From positions 1 through 64,000 of the forward strand of contig CALYLW010000329.1 of NCBI GenBank assembly GCA_944989445.1: a stretch of 64,000 bases of DNA, read 5' to 3'. Shown piece by piece: positions 23,196-35,325 of this stretch (positions are counted from its first letter, which is position 1; each line of letters starts with the position of its first letter). Origin of the DNA: Ampullaceana balthica. Taxonomy: Eukaryota; Mollusca; Gastropoda; Lymnaeidae. The notes under the pieces were generated by a model. It searched no databases. It was given only the letters and a program-made list of their open reading frames with translations, and was not told where the DNA came from. The translations under genes and the position numbers were made by a program.

Positions 23196-24449
23196 CTCTA
23201 ATGATCTTAACGAAAGCGCCATGCTTGCTAATAATGTCATACCTAGCGCTAGAAGGCTTCCGTCACTTCAGGACTAGACGCAAAAAACAACCCTTGGTCG
23301 GCTTTCTATTGAAAGCTTGTAGATACACCAGAGGAGAGATGGGGGTGAGGAGAAATGCTCAGAACTTACCAGGGAAAGCGTCGAGTCTTGTTTAAGGCAA
23401 TGATATCGAATGTTTAACTAGATCAGAACTATTACCTAGATCAGAACTTTTCCGAAAGGATAACCTTTCCTATAGATCAGAACTTTTCCTAAAGGATAAC
23501 CTTTCCTATAGATCATAACTTTTCCTAGAGCAGAAAATTTCCTAGCTCAGAAGTTTTCCCTTGTAGAACTGAAACTTTCCTAGATCAGAACCTTATCTTG
23601 AGCAGAACCTTACCTAGATAAGAACTTTTTCGTGGCGCTGAACCTTCCCATAATCGTAATTTTCTCTCTAAACCGCTGAAGGGTGGCTGATAATGGTGGA
23701 GCGTTTACGTGGTTTGTGCGAGACTTGTCTTGACATCAGCTCCAAGTGGGTTTATTGGGGGTCGGGTGTGTGTCAGGGGGTCTTTCTCACAGGGAAGGGG
23801 TAGTATTTTTGTGCTGTTTGTGTTTGTATTCTTTGAGATAAGCCTTGACAAGATGGTCAAAGTTTTATCGCAAAAAACATATATAAATTAAAATACAACA
23901 TTACCCGAACAAAGTTCGTTAAAATATGTATTAAAATATTAAACATTTATCAAATAAAATCTACACAATTTGAGTGGGTTATTACGTTTAAAAAAATAAT
24001 TCCAAAGTGGTAGCTATAATTTTGAGCTCAAACAAATCTTTAAGATACATTAAAAATGTATTAACAATTTTAAAAGTACCCTTTTTTCTGTGAACAATTC
24101 ATCGTTAATCATTTAAATTAGAGAAATATTGAACTTCAGTAAATACATGATAAAACGATCTTTTAGATTCAAAATGGGGTTCGATTTTCGGACAACTTGT
24201 GTCCTGCGTGCAAAGGGCCGCTGTCGGTCCACTGAACACGTGATTGACGCGATGTTAAACTGATGTCCTACTCCGTTTATACAACAGCTGACATCTTAAA
24301 ATCTTATATATCACTCTCAGAAATGTATGTATTTAACCCTAATATATTATTGATACGTCACAATGGTAGTTTCCTTAATAGTTAAATGAAGCCTTCTAGC
24401 GCTAGTCCTGACGTCAGCTTCAACGGCGCTCTCGTCAAGATCATTAGAG
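23196..24449. mobile_element. Possible long-TIR element of 1.25 kb
   Basis: About 65 bp at 23196 (ctctaatgatcttaacgaaa ... tagcgctagaaggcttc) recurs as an imperfect inverted copy ending at 24449. The interior contains a degenerate tandem repeat and AT-rich DNA without an ORF. No target duplication is clear, so it may instead be two inverted copies of another repeat. Confidence 0.45.
23400..23645. repeat. Degenerate tandem repeat
   Basis: Imperfect copies containing agatcagaacttttcct and aaggataacctttcctat, unit about 35 bp, decaying to the right. It lies inside the putative long-TIR element. Confidence 0.8.
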
Positions 24450-24507
24450 GCAATACTATGTATTTTGAAATAAATGGTATCTTTTTGAAATATACACGTC
24501 CTGATTA

Positions 24508-24850
24508 TTGAAACTATACTCTGACATGTTCAAGAAAACAATACGTCGAAAACAGAAAATTAAGTTCAAGAGTTCAGCGGCCAGGCTATTTTTAAGGCAA
24601 AGAAAAATACGCAATTATCTCACGCCGCTACTTCATTCACTTCATTGGCTCACTGTACAAGCGTGCATTGATTACATACAAACTTCCCCTTCTCTGCTAC
24701 AATTTATCGTCCGACTCCTGCCCGTCCTATATTACTGAACCTCTTTCTGTCTACTCACCCATTCGTCAGCTACGCTCTTCTGCGGATACGTATTATCATC
24801 TCTGTTCCTAAGACACGTACTGAGACATTCATGGGCCCATCATTTGTGTG
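24508..24850 (+). pseudogene. Reverse transcriptase C-terminal fragment of an L2/CR1-like LINE
   Basis: The first frame reads QKIKFKSSAARLFLRQRK then TPLLHSLHWLTVQACIDY, matching the conserved 'aaR...PlL..LHWLpv..RI.yk' block after the RT thumb. After a stop at about 24738 the sequence still encodes a degraded version of the block seen at 3629-3862 (cagctacgctcttctgcgga is shared). No catalytic motifs, no intact ORF and no 3' tail. It is a decayed internal fragment of the same family. Confidence 0.8.
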
Positions 24851-25439
24851 CGTGTGTCAATTCCAAAGTATTGAAATGTATTTTGTAACAGTCAAAATAG
24901 GACATTCATGACATTCATTTAGTCATATTGGAGAATATGCTTAACGACATCGCTTAGACATAGTGTTGGAAAATAAAGCTTTTGAATCCATCAAAGAAAA
25001 TATTGATGCAAAATTGCCTTTAGCGGTTAAATTTTCTCTTTAACTTCAACTTACTCGAGGGGGGAAGTCTCTATAGAACACATATCTGCATGAAGATTCT
25101 AGGGGTATTCTAAGGATATTCTAGGGATATTCTCATCTCATTGAGCGTCTTGAGAACTTACAATTGAACATTTTTAAAGAAAATCTTGTTAAGCTTTTTG
25201 AGAAGCCCCAGTTAAATTTTCTTTGAAATCCCCCAGCTGAACTTTCTTGAGAACCGCTATTTGAAGACCATGGAAAGTGGTAAGAAATTATCTCCAGCCA
25301 AAACCTGAGCTGTATTTTATGATGATCTTAATGAGAGAAACTGCTGTACGCCAAGTCGCAACAATGGCCTAAGTAAACAAACAGCCGCATTCAATCGTTA
25401 ACTAATATCTTAGAGCTGTGCTGTGGGAAGACGATCAAG
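24851..25439. other. Unique AT-rich sequence
   Basis: No gene recognised. A short ~15-bp reiteration of gatattctaggg occurs near 25095-25130. Confidence 0.5.
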
Positions 25440-26115
25440 GCGCTGGGAAATGGGGGTGTGCCGAATGATTAGGGCGCTGAGATCTTGGATGTCTTGGGGA
25501 TTGTTTAGGGGACTGAGATCCTGGATGTGTGGGAATGATTAGGGCGCTGAGATCTCGGATGTTATATGGATTGTTTAGGGGACTGAGATCCTGGATGTGT
25601 GGGAATGATTAGTGCACTGAGATTTTGGATGTAGGGAATAATTAGTGCACTGAGATCTTGGATGTAGGGAAAGATAGGGTATTGGTAATTACGATGTTTA
25701 TTTGATTAGGGCGCTGAGATCTTGGAATTGGAGAATGATTAGGGTGCTGAGATCTTGGAATTGGAGAATGATTAGGGCGCTGAGATCTTGGAATTGGAGA
25801 ATGATTAGGGCGCTGAGATCTTGGAATTAGAGAATGATTAGGGCGCTGAGATCTCGGAATTGGAGAATGATTAGGGTGCTGAGATCTTGGAATTGGAGAA
25901 TGATTAGGGTGCTGAGATCTTGTAATTAGAGAATGAGTAGGGCGCTGAGATCTTGGAATTGGAGAATGATTAGGGTGCTGAGATCTTGTAATTAGAGAAT
26001 GATAAGGGCGCTGAGATCTTGGAATTAGAGAATGATTAGGGCGCTGAGATCTTGGAATTAGAGAATGATTAGGCCGCTGAGCTCTTGGAATTAGAGAATG
26101 ATTAGGGCGCCGAGA
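25440..26115. repeat. 33-bp minisatellite
   Basis: The well-ordered part (25700-26115) has about 12-13 copies of gattagggcgctgagatctt followed by ggaattggagaat. The left part (25440-25690) holds diverged copies with ggatgt in place of gaattg. The element gattag(g/a)gcgctga is shared with the 54-bp array to the right, suggesting common ancestry. Confidence 0.95.
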
Positions 26116-26239
26116 TGTGGGATGTAGGTGACGATTAGGAAACTGAGCGATGGGGCATCATGACATGTGGGATGTGATATGGGCGCAGATTTCTGGGCTC
26201 AGGGGAAGATAATGGGGCTTAGAGATGGGGCACTGACAC

Positions 26240-26611
26240 GTGGGGAATTATAAGGGTGCTGATTTCTGGGATACGCGGACAATTAGAGCGCTGAAAGATG
26301 GAGCAATGGCAGCTGAGATGTGTGGGGGAGGGGTGATTAGAGCGCTGAAAGATGGAGCAATGGCAGCTGAGATGTGTGGTGGAGGGGTGATTAGAGTGCT
26401 GAAAGATGGAGCAATGGCAGCTGAGATGTGTGGGGGGAGGGGTGATTAGAGTGCTGAAAGATAGAGCAATGGCAGCTGAGATGTGTGGGGGAGGGGTGAT
26501 TAGAGCGCTGAAAGATGGAGCAATGGCAGCTGAGATGTGTGGGGGAGGGGTGATTAGAGCGCTGAAAGATGGAGCAATGGCAGCTGAGATGTGTGGGGGA
26601 GGGGTGATTAG
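26240..26611. repeat. 54-bp minisatellite, left part
   Basis: About six copies of gggtgattagagcgctgaaa, gatggagcaatggcagctga, gatgtgtgggggag. The 18-codon unit yields an open frame (repeat VIRALKDGAMAAEMCGGG) with no support as a gene. The array is interrupted at 26611 by a transposon and resumes at 27879. Confidence 0.96.
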
Positions 26612-27878
26612 TAGGGGTCTACCGATATATCGGCTGGCCGATATATCGGCACCGATATCTGGATATCGGCAATATCGGAATCGGTAGCATGTAAAGGTCC
26701 CTATATTGACGTCACCGATATTTCATAATAAGTGACATTTTGACAAAAAAAACGGAAACAAAAAAAACTATCATTTAGATTTACAATATCTCGACAAATT
26801 AATATATCGACCCCGATACCGGTATTGAAATAGTCAAAAAAAGAGTCCTAGTATTAATATGTGCAGCCACGATACAGTGTGCCATGTGCTTTGATATTGT
26901 TTAGGTATCGGCCGATTTTCGTATGCTCAGAAATACTGTGTAAATAGTGCCGATGCCAAGTATACCGTAATTGCTCTAATAAATGTATAACATGTAAACA
27001 TTATGTTCACGTAATTGCTCTAATAGCAAAGATGCACGCAGAATCGCAGATGTCTAAAACATTTCGTTTCGTATGGAATAACAAAATGTACCGTGTGAAG
27101 ACTTGTTGTCATTGGCAACCTTTCAACCTTTAACCTCATTTTCATTCTATTACTAGTATTACTATTACTTTGTCCTCATTGTTTCATTCATAAAGGTGGC
27201 CGTGTGCAAAAGCCATTAAACTATTGGTTAGAATTAATAATTATGAGTCAAGGTTGAAGTTTCAAAAGGACTTCCTAATTTTGCTTGTACATTTTTATAA
27301 AGGGCGGTTAGTTTTGTTTGCTATGTAGGTCATGATCTGGAACTTGTAAAAACATCGGAAACGGGGGAAAAAAATCGTTAATATCGGCAAAACTGGATAT
27401 CGGTAGACCCCTTAATTATAAAATATAAATAATTACGAGTGATAAATTTAAGAATGACGTCATCAAATATGACCGCTGTTATTTTTGTCCTAACAAATAC
27501 TCATATCGGCACTCATATCGGAAAAAAATATCGGTAATATCGGCAAAAATGCTTATCGGTAGACCCCTAATATAAAAGATAAATAATTAGGAGTGATAAA
27601 TTTAAGAATGATGTCATCAAATAAGACCGCTGGTTTTTGTCCTAACAAATATTCATATCGGAAAAAAAATATCGGTAATATCGGCAAAAATGCTTATCGA
27701 TAGTCCCCTAATATAAAAGATAAATAATTACGAGTGATAAATTTAAGAATGACGTCATCAAATATTACCGCTGGTTTTTGTCCGAACAAATACTCATATC
27801 GGCACTCATATCGGCAAAAAAAAATATCGGTAATATCGGTATCGGTAATATCGGCAAAAAGGCATATCGGTAGACCTA
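26612..27878. mobile_element. hAT-type element, 1267 bp, with triplicated right end
   Basis: The left end is taggggtctaccgatat; the right end, inverted, is taggtctaccgatat. The 8-bp duplication gtgattag lies at 26604-26611 and 27879-27886 and is itself a piece of the 54-bp unit, which proves insertion into the array. Both ends are crowded with atatcgg-type motifs. The rightmost ~155 bp occurs three times in tandem (from about 27404, 27565 and 27713), each with aatgacgtcatcaaat or a variant and each ending in a terminus-like sequence. No transposase ORF, so non-autonomous. Confidence 0.92.
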
Positions 27879-27950
27879 GTGATTAGAGTGCTGAAAGATG
27901 GAGCAATGGCAGCTGAGATGTGTGGGGGGAGGGGTGATTAGAGTGCCAAA
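27879..27950. repeat. 54-bp minisatellite, right part
   Basis: One full and one partial copy of the 54-bp unit continue directly after the transposon's target duplication, then decay into unique sequence. Confidence 0.93.
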
Positions 27951-28278
27951 AGATATGTTGTTGGGGGCGATTTACATTTCATATGAATCTTGAGGGCAAA
28001 ATATTTTTTTAATTAAATATCCTTGAAATAAATTATGCAGATATATTTGAAATATTATGTTAAAGGAACACTAAGGCTTTTATGAAACGCAAAGGTAAAT
28101 TAAAAATGATCTAACAAATAACCAAAATACTGCATCTAAATTTCATCTTCACTGGAATATATATATATATGTGTGTGTGTGTTGTTTTTTTTTCAAATAT
28201 CTTTTAGATTTAGATACTTCCAGCCAATAATAGCTAAGTTAAATTTTAAGCATTGCTACTTAAACATGATAGTCAAAT

Positions 28279-28434
28279 CAGGGGCGGATTAAGATTGCAC
28301 GGGGCCCCTGGTTACAATGCCACCTGGGGCCCAATCCAGCCACCTTTATTAAACAATATAATAAGTTTTGGGCCCTTAAATAACTGGGGTCCCCTGGCTT
28401 TAGCCCAATCAGCGCCACCCTTAACCCACCACCG
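28279..28434. mobile_element. hAT-type MITE, 156 bp, with 8-bp TSD
   Basis: The left end is caggggcggattaag; the inverted right end is cggtggtgggttaag (11 of 15). The duplication agtcaaat lies at 28271-28278 and 28435-28442. The interior holds ggggcccc-type motifs as in the 21275 and 22898 elements. Confidence 0.88.
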
Positions 28435-28442
28435 AGTCAAAT

Positions 28443-30080
28443 GTGATAACATTGCATATAATTTTTCTTATTCTGTAAAAATTTATCATTTACATTAAGT
28501 GTTCAGTGATCCGAACACAGCAACTTGTCACAATATGATGTTTGGGCTACATAATGTTATCAATCTGACTTAAAATGTTTTATTTCCCATATTTAGAAGT
28601 TAATATCAAGGTATTGAGGGAACTTGTTTTGAACGTCAAATATCTTTGAATTCCAACTCTCCGATTATGCTGTAATATAATTTTATATTTTCATCAATCA
28701 AATATCGCACTAGATGAAAATCAATTTTTTAAAAAATAATTTGTTCTTTACATAGCGAGTGTTGAAAGAGTCTTAAAATTATACATGTAGAAGTAAATAA
28801 GATTCGACTTTGAAGAAAAAATAGACTTAAATTTTGTCACCTGAAGAACGTTATGAATCGTTATTGCTGAAACGTGTCATTTCGACATGCCAGGTAATAC
28901 AGGAAACCCATGTTTCCAATATCTTCGTTTAGTGTTAGTCTATTAACTCAAGTTTGCCAGAGTTTCTCTATGCAGTTATGCGGCCAATTTTGATGACTCT
29001 TGGTAACATAATTTTAAACACTTAACGGGGGAAAAACGGAGCTCCCACCTGTCGCTAATTACTCTACACTCGACAGGAATTTATTTTCAAGGTAAAACTC
29101 GCCTGGACCATTGCGACAGATCCATTTGCGCATTTTTTTTTCTCGAAGTTGTAAAAGAGAAACTTTCTTGTTGTATAATGTTGGGGTGTGGGGAGGTGAG
29201 GATTGATTCAGCTTTGCTTTGTCGGGAATGTCTTTGGCTTTGCTCCTGAGATGGAACCTTAAACATTATAGATCGTTGGAATAAATAAAAACAATACGTT
29301 GTCGCCTCCACACGGATTTAGAAGCGACGAAACAGTATCGAATATCTGAAATAAGTCGCTTCACGTTCCCTCCCGATTCCATTGCTCATTCCATGGGCGT
29401 GACTCTAGGGCACCATGACCTTGTATCACCCGAAATGAACTCGGGCGTTCGTAGAACGAGTTCCAGATTCTGCTGGAGAGTGGGGCCAAAGAGGCAGACA
29501 GACGCATGCAGAGGGGAGAGGGCCATTCCCAGGATGCATAAACATCTTTAGATCGTCTGAGAATCAAAGGTAAGTTGGAAATTGTGTCACTTACATTTTA
29601 GGCGGATAGCGCGTTAATGGAGCATAGAATTAATTCAGTCTTTTGTCAAGGGATAATTTTTTTTTACATAACTCGATTTTTAAAAACACGATTTCTATAT
29701 TTATACAACATATCACATTGAGGATAATACCTTGTATCCGATGTACATCCTATTTTTTTATGTTCGTAATATCTACTGGTACCACCTCTGTCTTGTGTAC
29801 CACATTTTAAAAAAATATTTATCGTTTTACAATTTTTAGTCATGTGAAATATTTGGCTGACTCGTTAAGTTTTCTAAACATCAAAACAAGCAGTACATTT
29901 AATTTAAGATTGCTTTCTTCGATCTATAACTATCATGTTTAGATTCAATATACACCAGCGGAATGGGGCGTAATACTACTGTGATAGTTCTCGATAGAGA
30001 GATATACAAATACGCGGTCATTCATAAACATTTTGGATTTTCAAACAGACAATTATTGGCGCCTCAATGTGGAATTTGTA
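28443..30080. other. Unique sequence, possible splice donor
   Basis: No gene recognised. A near-perfect 5' splice site (aaag/gtaagt) lies at about 29570-29576 after a GC-richer, CpG-containing segment (29350-29570). That segment has no long frame, so at most it could be an untranslated exon. Confidence 0.35.
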
Positions 30081-30084
30081 TTGA

Positions 30085-30435
30085 CGAGTGTCTTGTATTG
30101 ACGAGTGTTTTATATTGACGAGTGTTTTATATTGACGAGTGTTTTGTATTGACGAGTGTTTTGTATTGACGAGTGTTTCATATTGACGAGTGTTTTGTAT
30201 TGACGAGTGTTTTGTATTGACGAGTGTCTTGTATTGACGAGTGTTTTGTATTGACGAGTGTCGTGTATTGACGAGTGTCTTGTATTGACGAGTGTCTTGT
30301 ATTGACGAGTGTCATGTATTGATGAGTGTTTTATATTGACGAGTGTTTTATATTGACGAGTGTCTTGTATTGACGAGTGTCTTGTATTGACGAGTGTTTT
30401 ATATTGACGAGTGCTTTGTTTTGACGATTGTTTTT
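30085..30435. repeat. 17-bp minisatellite, about 20 copies
   Basis: The unit is tattgacgagtgttttg, with variants in the last five bases (gtcttg, gtttta, gtcgtg). It is regular in length. Confidence 0.97.
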
Positions 30436-30559
30436 CAGCTTTTGTGAAATGTTCGTAACATGCTTAGTTTTGGTTATAGGTAATATTACGTCAATTAAAA
30501 ATATTTTCGCTTGTTTAATACAACTACTAAGATGAACAGCGAATGATTTATACAGTCAT

Positions 30560-31385
30560 GACAACTTAAGAGATACAAGACGTCCTTGCACAACACATCT
30601 TGGTACAAAACATCAAGTTACGATACAACCTGGTACAAGACATCTTGGAGGCAAAGCTTTCAGGAACAAGACATCCAGGTACAAGACATCAAGGTACAAG
30701 ACATCTTGGAGGCAAAGCTTTCAAGAGCAAGACATCCAGGTACAAGACATCAAGGTACAAGGCATCTTGGAGGCAAAGCTTTCAGGAACAAGACATCCAG
30801 GTACAAGACATCAAGGTACAAGACATCAAGGTACAAGACATCTTGGAGGCAAAGCTTTCAGGAACAAGACATCCAGGTACAAGACATCAAGGTACAAGAC
30901 ATCTTGGAGGCAAAGCTTTCAGGAACAAGACATCCAGGTACAAGACAGAGACAGACTTTCAGGTACAAGAAATCAAAATACAAGACATCCAAGTACAAGA
31001 CATCCAGGCACAAGACATCAAGGTACAAGACATCCAGGCACAAGAAATCAAAATACAAGACATCCAAGTACAAGACATCCAGGCACAAGACATCAAGGTA
31101 CAAGACATCCAGGCACAAGACATTCAGGCACAAGACATTCAGGAGCAAGATGTTCAGGAGCAAGATGTTCAGAAAAAAGCATGCCGGTAAGAGACATCCA
31201 TGAACAAGTCATCCATAAACAAGACATCCAGTAACAAATCATACAGTTAAAAGACTAGAAGGTTCAAGACACCCAGCAACAACACATCCATACAGAAGCA
31301 AAGCATCCAGGAAGAAAGCATACAGGTACAATACATCAAGGTACAATACATCAAGGTACAAGACATCAAGGTACAAGGCATCTAG
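30560..31385. repeat. 15-bp minisatellite with higher-order units
   Basis: The basic unit is gtacaagacatcaag. In 30640-30950 it is organised into a ~61-bp higher-order repeat carrying ttggaggcaaagctttcagg. From 30950 plain 15-bp copies dominate, decaying after 31140 with a last group at 31320-31385. Several frames stay open on both strands (e.g. VQDIQ repeats), which is a property of the repeat. Confidence 0.95.
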
Positions 31386-32054
31386 ATTACTAGAGAAGAA
31401 AGTGCTTAAAAAATAAGAAACTATAAAAACGAAAAAAAAATCAGTTAGACAAGTCCAAGAATACTGAGTACGAGATTCCAAAGTTTAAAATAACACACAC
31501 CGGTTGGTCTTGACCCGCTGAACTTGTCGGCAACTTGCTCACTTCTACAGGGCACGGCTGCAGCGGTTTTCAATTCAAGTTAAATAAGCTTCAAAGCAAA
31601 TCGCTAAGTGAGCAATTTTAATTAAGTCGTGTAAAAGTATCTATCAATCGTCTACACACTTTTAATCTAAACTAATAAGAGAGCTGGAAAACAGACTTCC
31701 TTTAAAATATCAGTTATTTAAAATTGCTTATTGATAAGAAATACGGATGTCGGAGTAGTATCAAGAAAGATACAAAATTAATTTCAAGTTACAACATTAG
31801 ATCCTCGCGGCGCGTAGGGGTTTGTATTGTTGTTAAATTTTGTAAAAAATTATTTGATAATTTTAGTAGAATATTTTTGAAAAATTAGACTTGTTGCCCC
31901 AAGTGTAACAACTTAAGGTAAAAATCTATTTAGAACCTCTGGGCATGCGGGTACACGTCCACACGCATGGGTAGAGGTGTTTGTGTTGGGCCATCAAAAT
32001 AAACACTGGCTGCTGAAGTCACTACAGATTTGAACCTTTCACGACGGCGTTTGG
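31386..32054. other. Unique AT-rich sequence
   Basis: Nothing recognised. Confidence 0.5.
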
Positions 32055-32700
32055 TAGGGTACCTGGAAGTGTGGATGCTAGTCGAGCTGTTAAGACTAGA
32101 GTGGTGGGGTTTGATGTGGCTGGAAGTGTGGTTACAAGTGGAGAAGTGATAGTGTGGTAGAGAGTGGTGTTGTGGCTGGAAGTGTGGTTACAAGTGGAGA
32201 AGTGATAGTGTGGTAGAGAGTGGTGTTGTGACTTTTGGTGTGGTTCCTAGTAGCGCTGTTACGACTAGAGTGGTGGAGGTAGATGTGGCTGGAAGTGTGG
32301 TTACAAGTGGAGAAGTGACAGTGTGGTAGATAGTGGTGTTGTGACTTTTGGCGTGGTTGCTAGTAGCGCTGTTACGACTAGAGTGGTGGAGGTAGATGTG
32401 GCTGGAAGTGTGGTTACAAGTGGAGAAGTGATAGTGTGGTAGAGAGTGGTGTTGTGGCTTTTGGTGTGGTTGCTAGTAGCGCTGTTACGACTAGACTGTT
32501 AGAGGGCGTTTTTGGGGCTGGACGTGTACTTACAAGTTTAGCAGTTTTAGGCAGAGTGTAGAGATTGGTATGGGGACTGGAGCTCTGGTTGCTAGTAGAT
32601 CTGCGATGGCTAGAGTGATAGAGGGTGGTGTTGTTGATTTTAATCTGGTTGCAATTACAGCTGTGATGGCTAGCCTGGTCACTGGTTGTGGTAGTGGTTG
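32055..32700. repeat. ~113-bp tandem repeat, about 4 to 5 copies
   Basis: The unit contains gtggctggaagtgtggttac, gtgatagtgtggtagagagt and ctagtagcgctgttacgact. Later copies (after 32480) are strongly diverged. It is GT-rich on the plus strand. Confidence 0.9.
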
Positions 32701-33519
32701 GTGTGGTATCTAGTTCATCTAGTATCAGGACATCGGTTCGTGGTCTTAGTCGTTATTAAATAAATCCTATGTGATTAGTACTTTCAAATATGTGTTACAT
32801 AAGCCGCAGCTTTACAAACGTTGTTCGTCGTCTTCCCAAGCAGGTTACTCTACATACATAATATTTAAATACATATTTTTTTAAAATAATAATTCAGAAA
32901 TTTACGCTGTCTCAATTCTTCCAAAGCTCTTCTTCAATCTGCGTCCTCTTCAATCACAGGAGCAATCAATCCAGATTTCTTCAAGTCTATTTTCTAGACA
33001 TGTTTCTCTTTTTTTGCTGATCTCCTGTAGATGTAATTCCCAGCAACTTCATCAGCATTTCGAGCAATGTTTCACGTGTTCATCATAAATATGTTCTGGT
33101 ATATTATGTTCAAATGTCATGTTTTATGGGTATTTTAAAATTGTTCGAGATAAGTATTTTCACGTTAAATATGTTTACATTAATATTCGTATCTCTTTTT
33201 TTGGAATTTTTTTTCCGCCAGTTTGTTTTGTGGATTACGTTTACATCTCTTTGAGCTTACGTTGTCTTTTCATGTTTCCATTTTTTTCTGTTCAAGCGTC
33301 CAATATTTCTGTTCTATCGACTTCGTCCTAATTTAATCTGAATCCAGGGAGTATACAAACTCATAATCACAAGGAAAAAAAACAAGCTGCCGCATTTACT
33401 AGTAACAAGATGTAGTCAAGATCCACCGAGATAAGACACCAGACTTTTTTTTTAATTCAGAATCTTAACTATTTTCTCACAGTAAGTACGAACTGTGTCC
33501 CTAGAATGAACTTTGCTTC
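32701..33519. other. Unique AT-rich sequence
   Basis: Nothing recognised; short hydrophobic frames near 33119-33331 lie in T-rich sequence. Confidence 0.5.
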
Positions 33520-33715
33520 CAGCTTCAAATTTGCTGTCGGGATGTGTGAACTTTGCCCCCTTAATAAAAACTGCTGTCGGTATGTGTGAACTTTGCCCCC
33601 AGAATAAAACTCGCCGTCATTATGTGTGAACTTTGCCCCAGGAATAAAATTTTCTGTCGGAATTTGTGAATTTTTCCCCCCCGCATAAAACTTGATGTTG
33701 GTTTGTGAACTGTGG
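33520..33715. repeat. Degenerate ~37-bp tandem repeat
   Basis: About five copies containing gtgtgaactttgccccc and aataaaactcgctgtcgg, each carrying an AATAAA hexamer or close variant. Confidence 0.85.
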
Positions 33716-34009
33716 TGCCCTAGGGCGAAACATTCATAATTGATGTTTCATGTGAAGGGGAGAGAAGCCAATTACGATTTTCCCCCTTGCCCTGTTTGTT
33801 CAACAGTAACCGCCTACCAAGTTTTATGGACCCTAGGGAACAATCAAGTTTTCAACGACCAGGTGAAGAACTAAGACAATGAAGAACGAATGGAGAGCAA
33901 GAGGCTGGCAGTGATGGTGCCTGGGAACATTCGGAGATTAAAGTTGAAAGGTCGTGTCAGGTTGACTTCACTTCAAAACTGTGGCCGGGCTCGTGGCTAT
34001 AGGTGGCGT

Positions 34010-34150
34010 TGGGGGGGGGCGTTAGTGGTGTTAGGGGGTAGCATTGGTGGTGTTAAGGGGAGGCATTGGTGGTGTTAGTGGGCAGGCTTTGGTGGTGTTA
34101 GTGGAAAGGCTTTGGTGGTATTAAAGGGAGGCATTAGTGATGTTAGGGGA
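34010..34150. repeat. Degenerate ~24-bp tandem repeat
   Basis: Five or six imperfect copies of ggcattggtggtgttaaggg. GT-rich, short, decayed. Confidence 0.8.
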
Positions 34151-34645
34151 GGCCAAAATTCGAAATCATCCATGAACTCTTCACTCTATAGTTAATTTCT
34201 AATTCAAACGTAATTAATTAACATTATTTTAATATTACCACTTTATAGTTTCAATACTGAAATGGTGACCAGTGTTCATGACCTCCATCAAAATATCTTG
34301 AAAAATGTATCGAAGTTCAATTTTAACGTCTCTGTATATCACGAAAACAGTTCTCAAAGTTAAAACTATTAAACATCGAATAAAAGACACGGTAGCTTAC
34401 AAAATTAATTTCTATGAGGGAGAAGCTCGTGTATTTCATTTTGTTTTCATCTAGAGTATTGTAACTAAGTTTTGGGATGATCGAATAGCGATTATAAACA
34501 CACACAAACTCGTGTCCTAGAAGCTTTTACACTTGTTATTTTATCAAGTCTAATGTGAAGTTATGGTCAGTAATGGAAATGTCCAAGCTTTTAAACAAGT
34601 CGAGCAAATCCTAACATGTTATTTGAAATATAAACAACTTTAAAC
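34151..34645. other. Unique AT-rich sequence
   Basis: Nothing recognised. Confidence 0.5.
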
Positions 34646-35325
34646 ATGACTCAAGACACGCTCCCCAGACATGTCCCCAGACCAGGTCCTAGAAATGATC
34701 TAAGACATGATCTCAGACATGATCTCAGACATGACCCCAGTCCAGGTCCCAGAAATGATCTCAGACATGATCTCAGATATTACCCTAGACCAGGTCCCAG
34801 AAATGATCTCAGACATGACCCCAGACCAGGTCCCAGGCATGATCTCAGACATGAGCCCCAGTTGAGGTCCCAGAAATGATCTTAGACATGATCCCATACA
34901 TGAACGTAGACCAGGTCCCAGATATGATAAAAGACCAGGTCCCAGACACGCACCCAGATATGGTCCCAGAACAGGTCCCAGACATGATCCCAGACATGAT
35001 CCCAGATATCTTCCAAGACACGCTCCCAGACGCGACCACAGACCACGTCCAAGACATGATCCCAGGCATGACACCAGAACAGGTCCCAGACATGATCCCA
35101 GATATGGTTCCAGACACGCTCCCAGAAACGACCTCAGACCACGTCCGAGACATGAGCCCAGACCAGTTTCCTACATGGTATAACAGAGATGTTCACAGAC
35201 CAGATCCCAGTCTAGATCCCAAACATGACTATTGATATGATCCTAAATATGATCCAAGAACAGGTCCAAGACATAAACCTAGACATGACCCTAGACTCGA
35301 ACATAGACAGGAACACTGAGGTGAC
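34646..35325. repeat. 12-bp minisatellite with longer groupings
   Basis: The basic unit is cagacatgatcc, alternating with gaccaggtcc to give compound repeats of 33-45 bp. Frames stay open on both strands (e.g. VPDMIPD on the plus strand, SCLGSCLG on the minus). Copies decay towards 35325. Confidence 0.93.

Noticed and set aside
34646..35325. p53-like half-sites (agacatgtcc) in the 12-bp array
   Set aside because: Only one unit fits the RRRCWWGYYY pattern well; the common unit agacatgatc does not.
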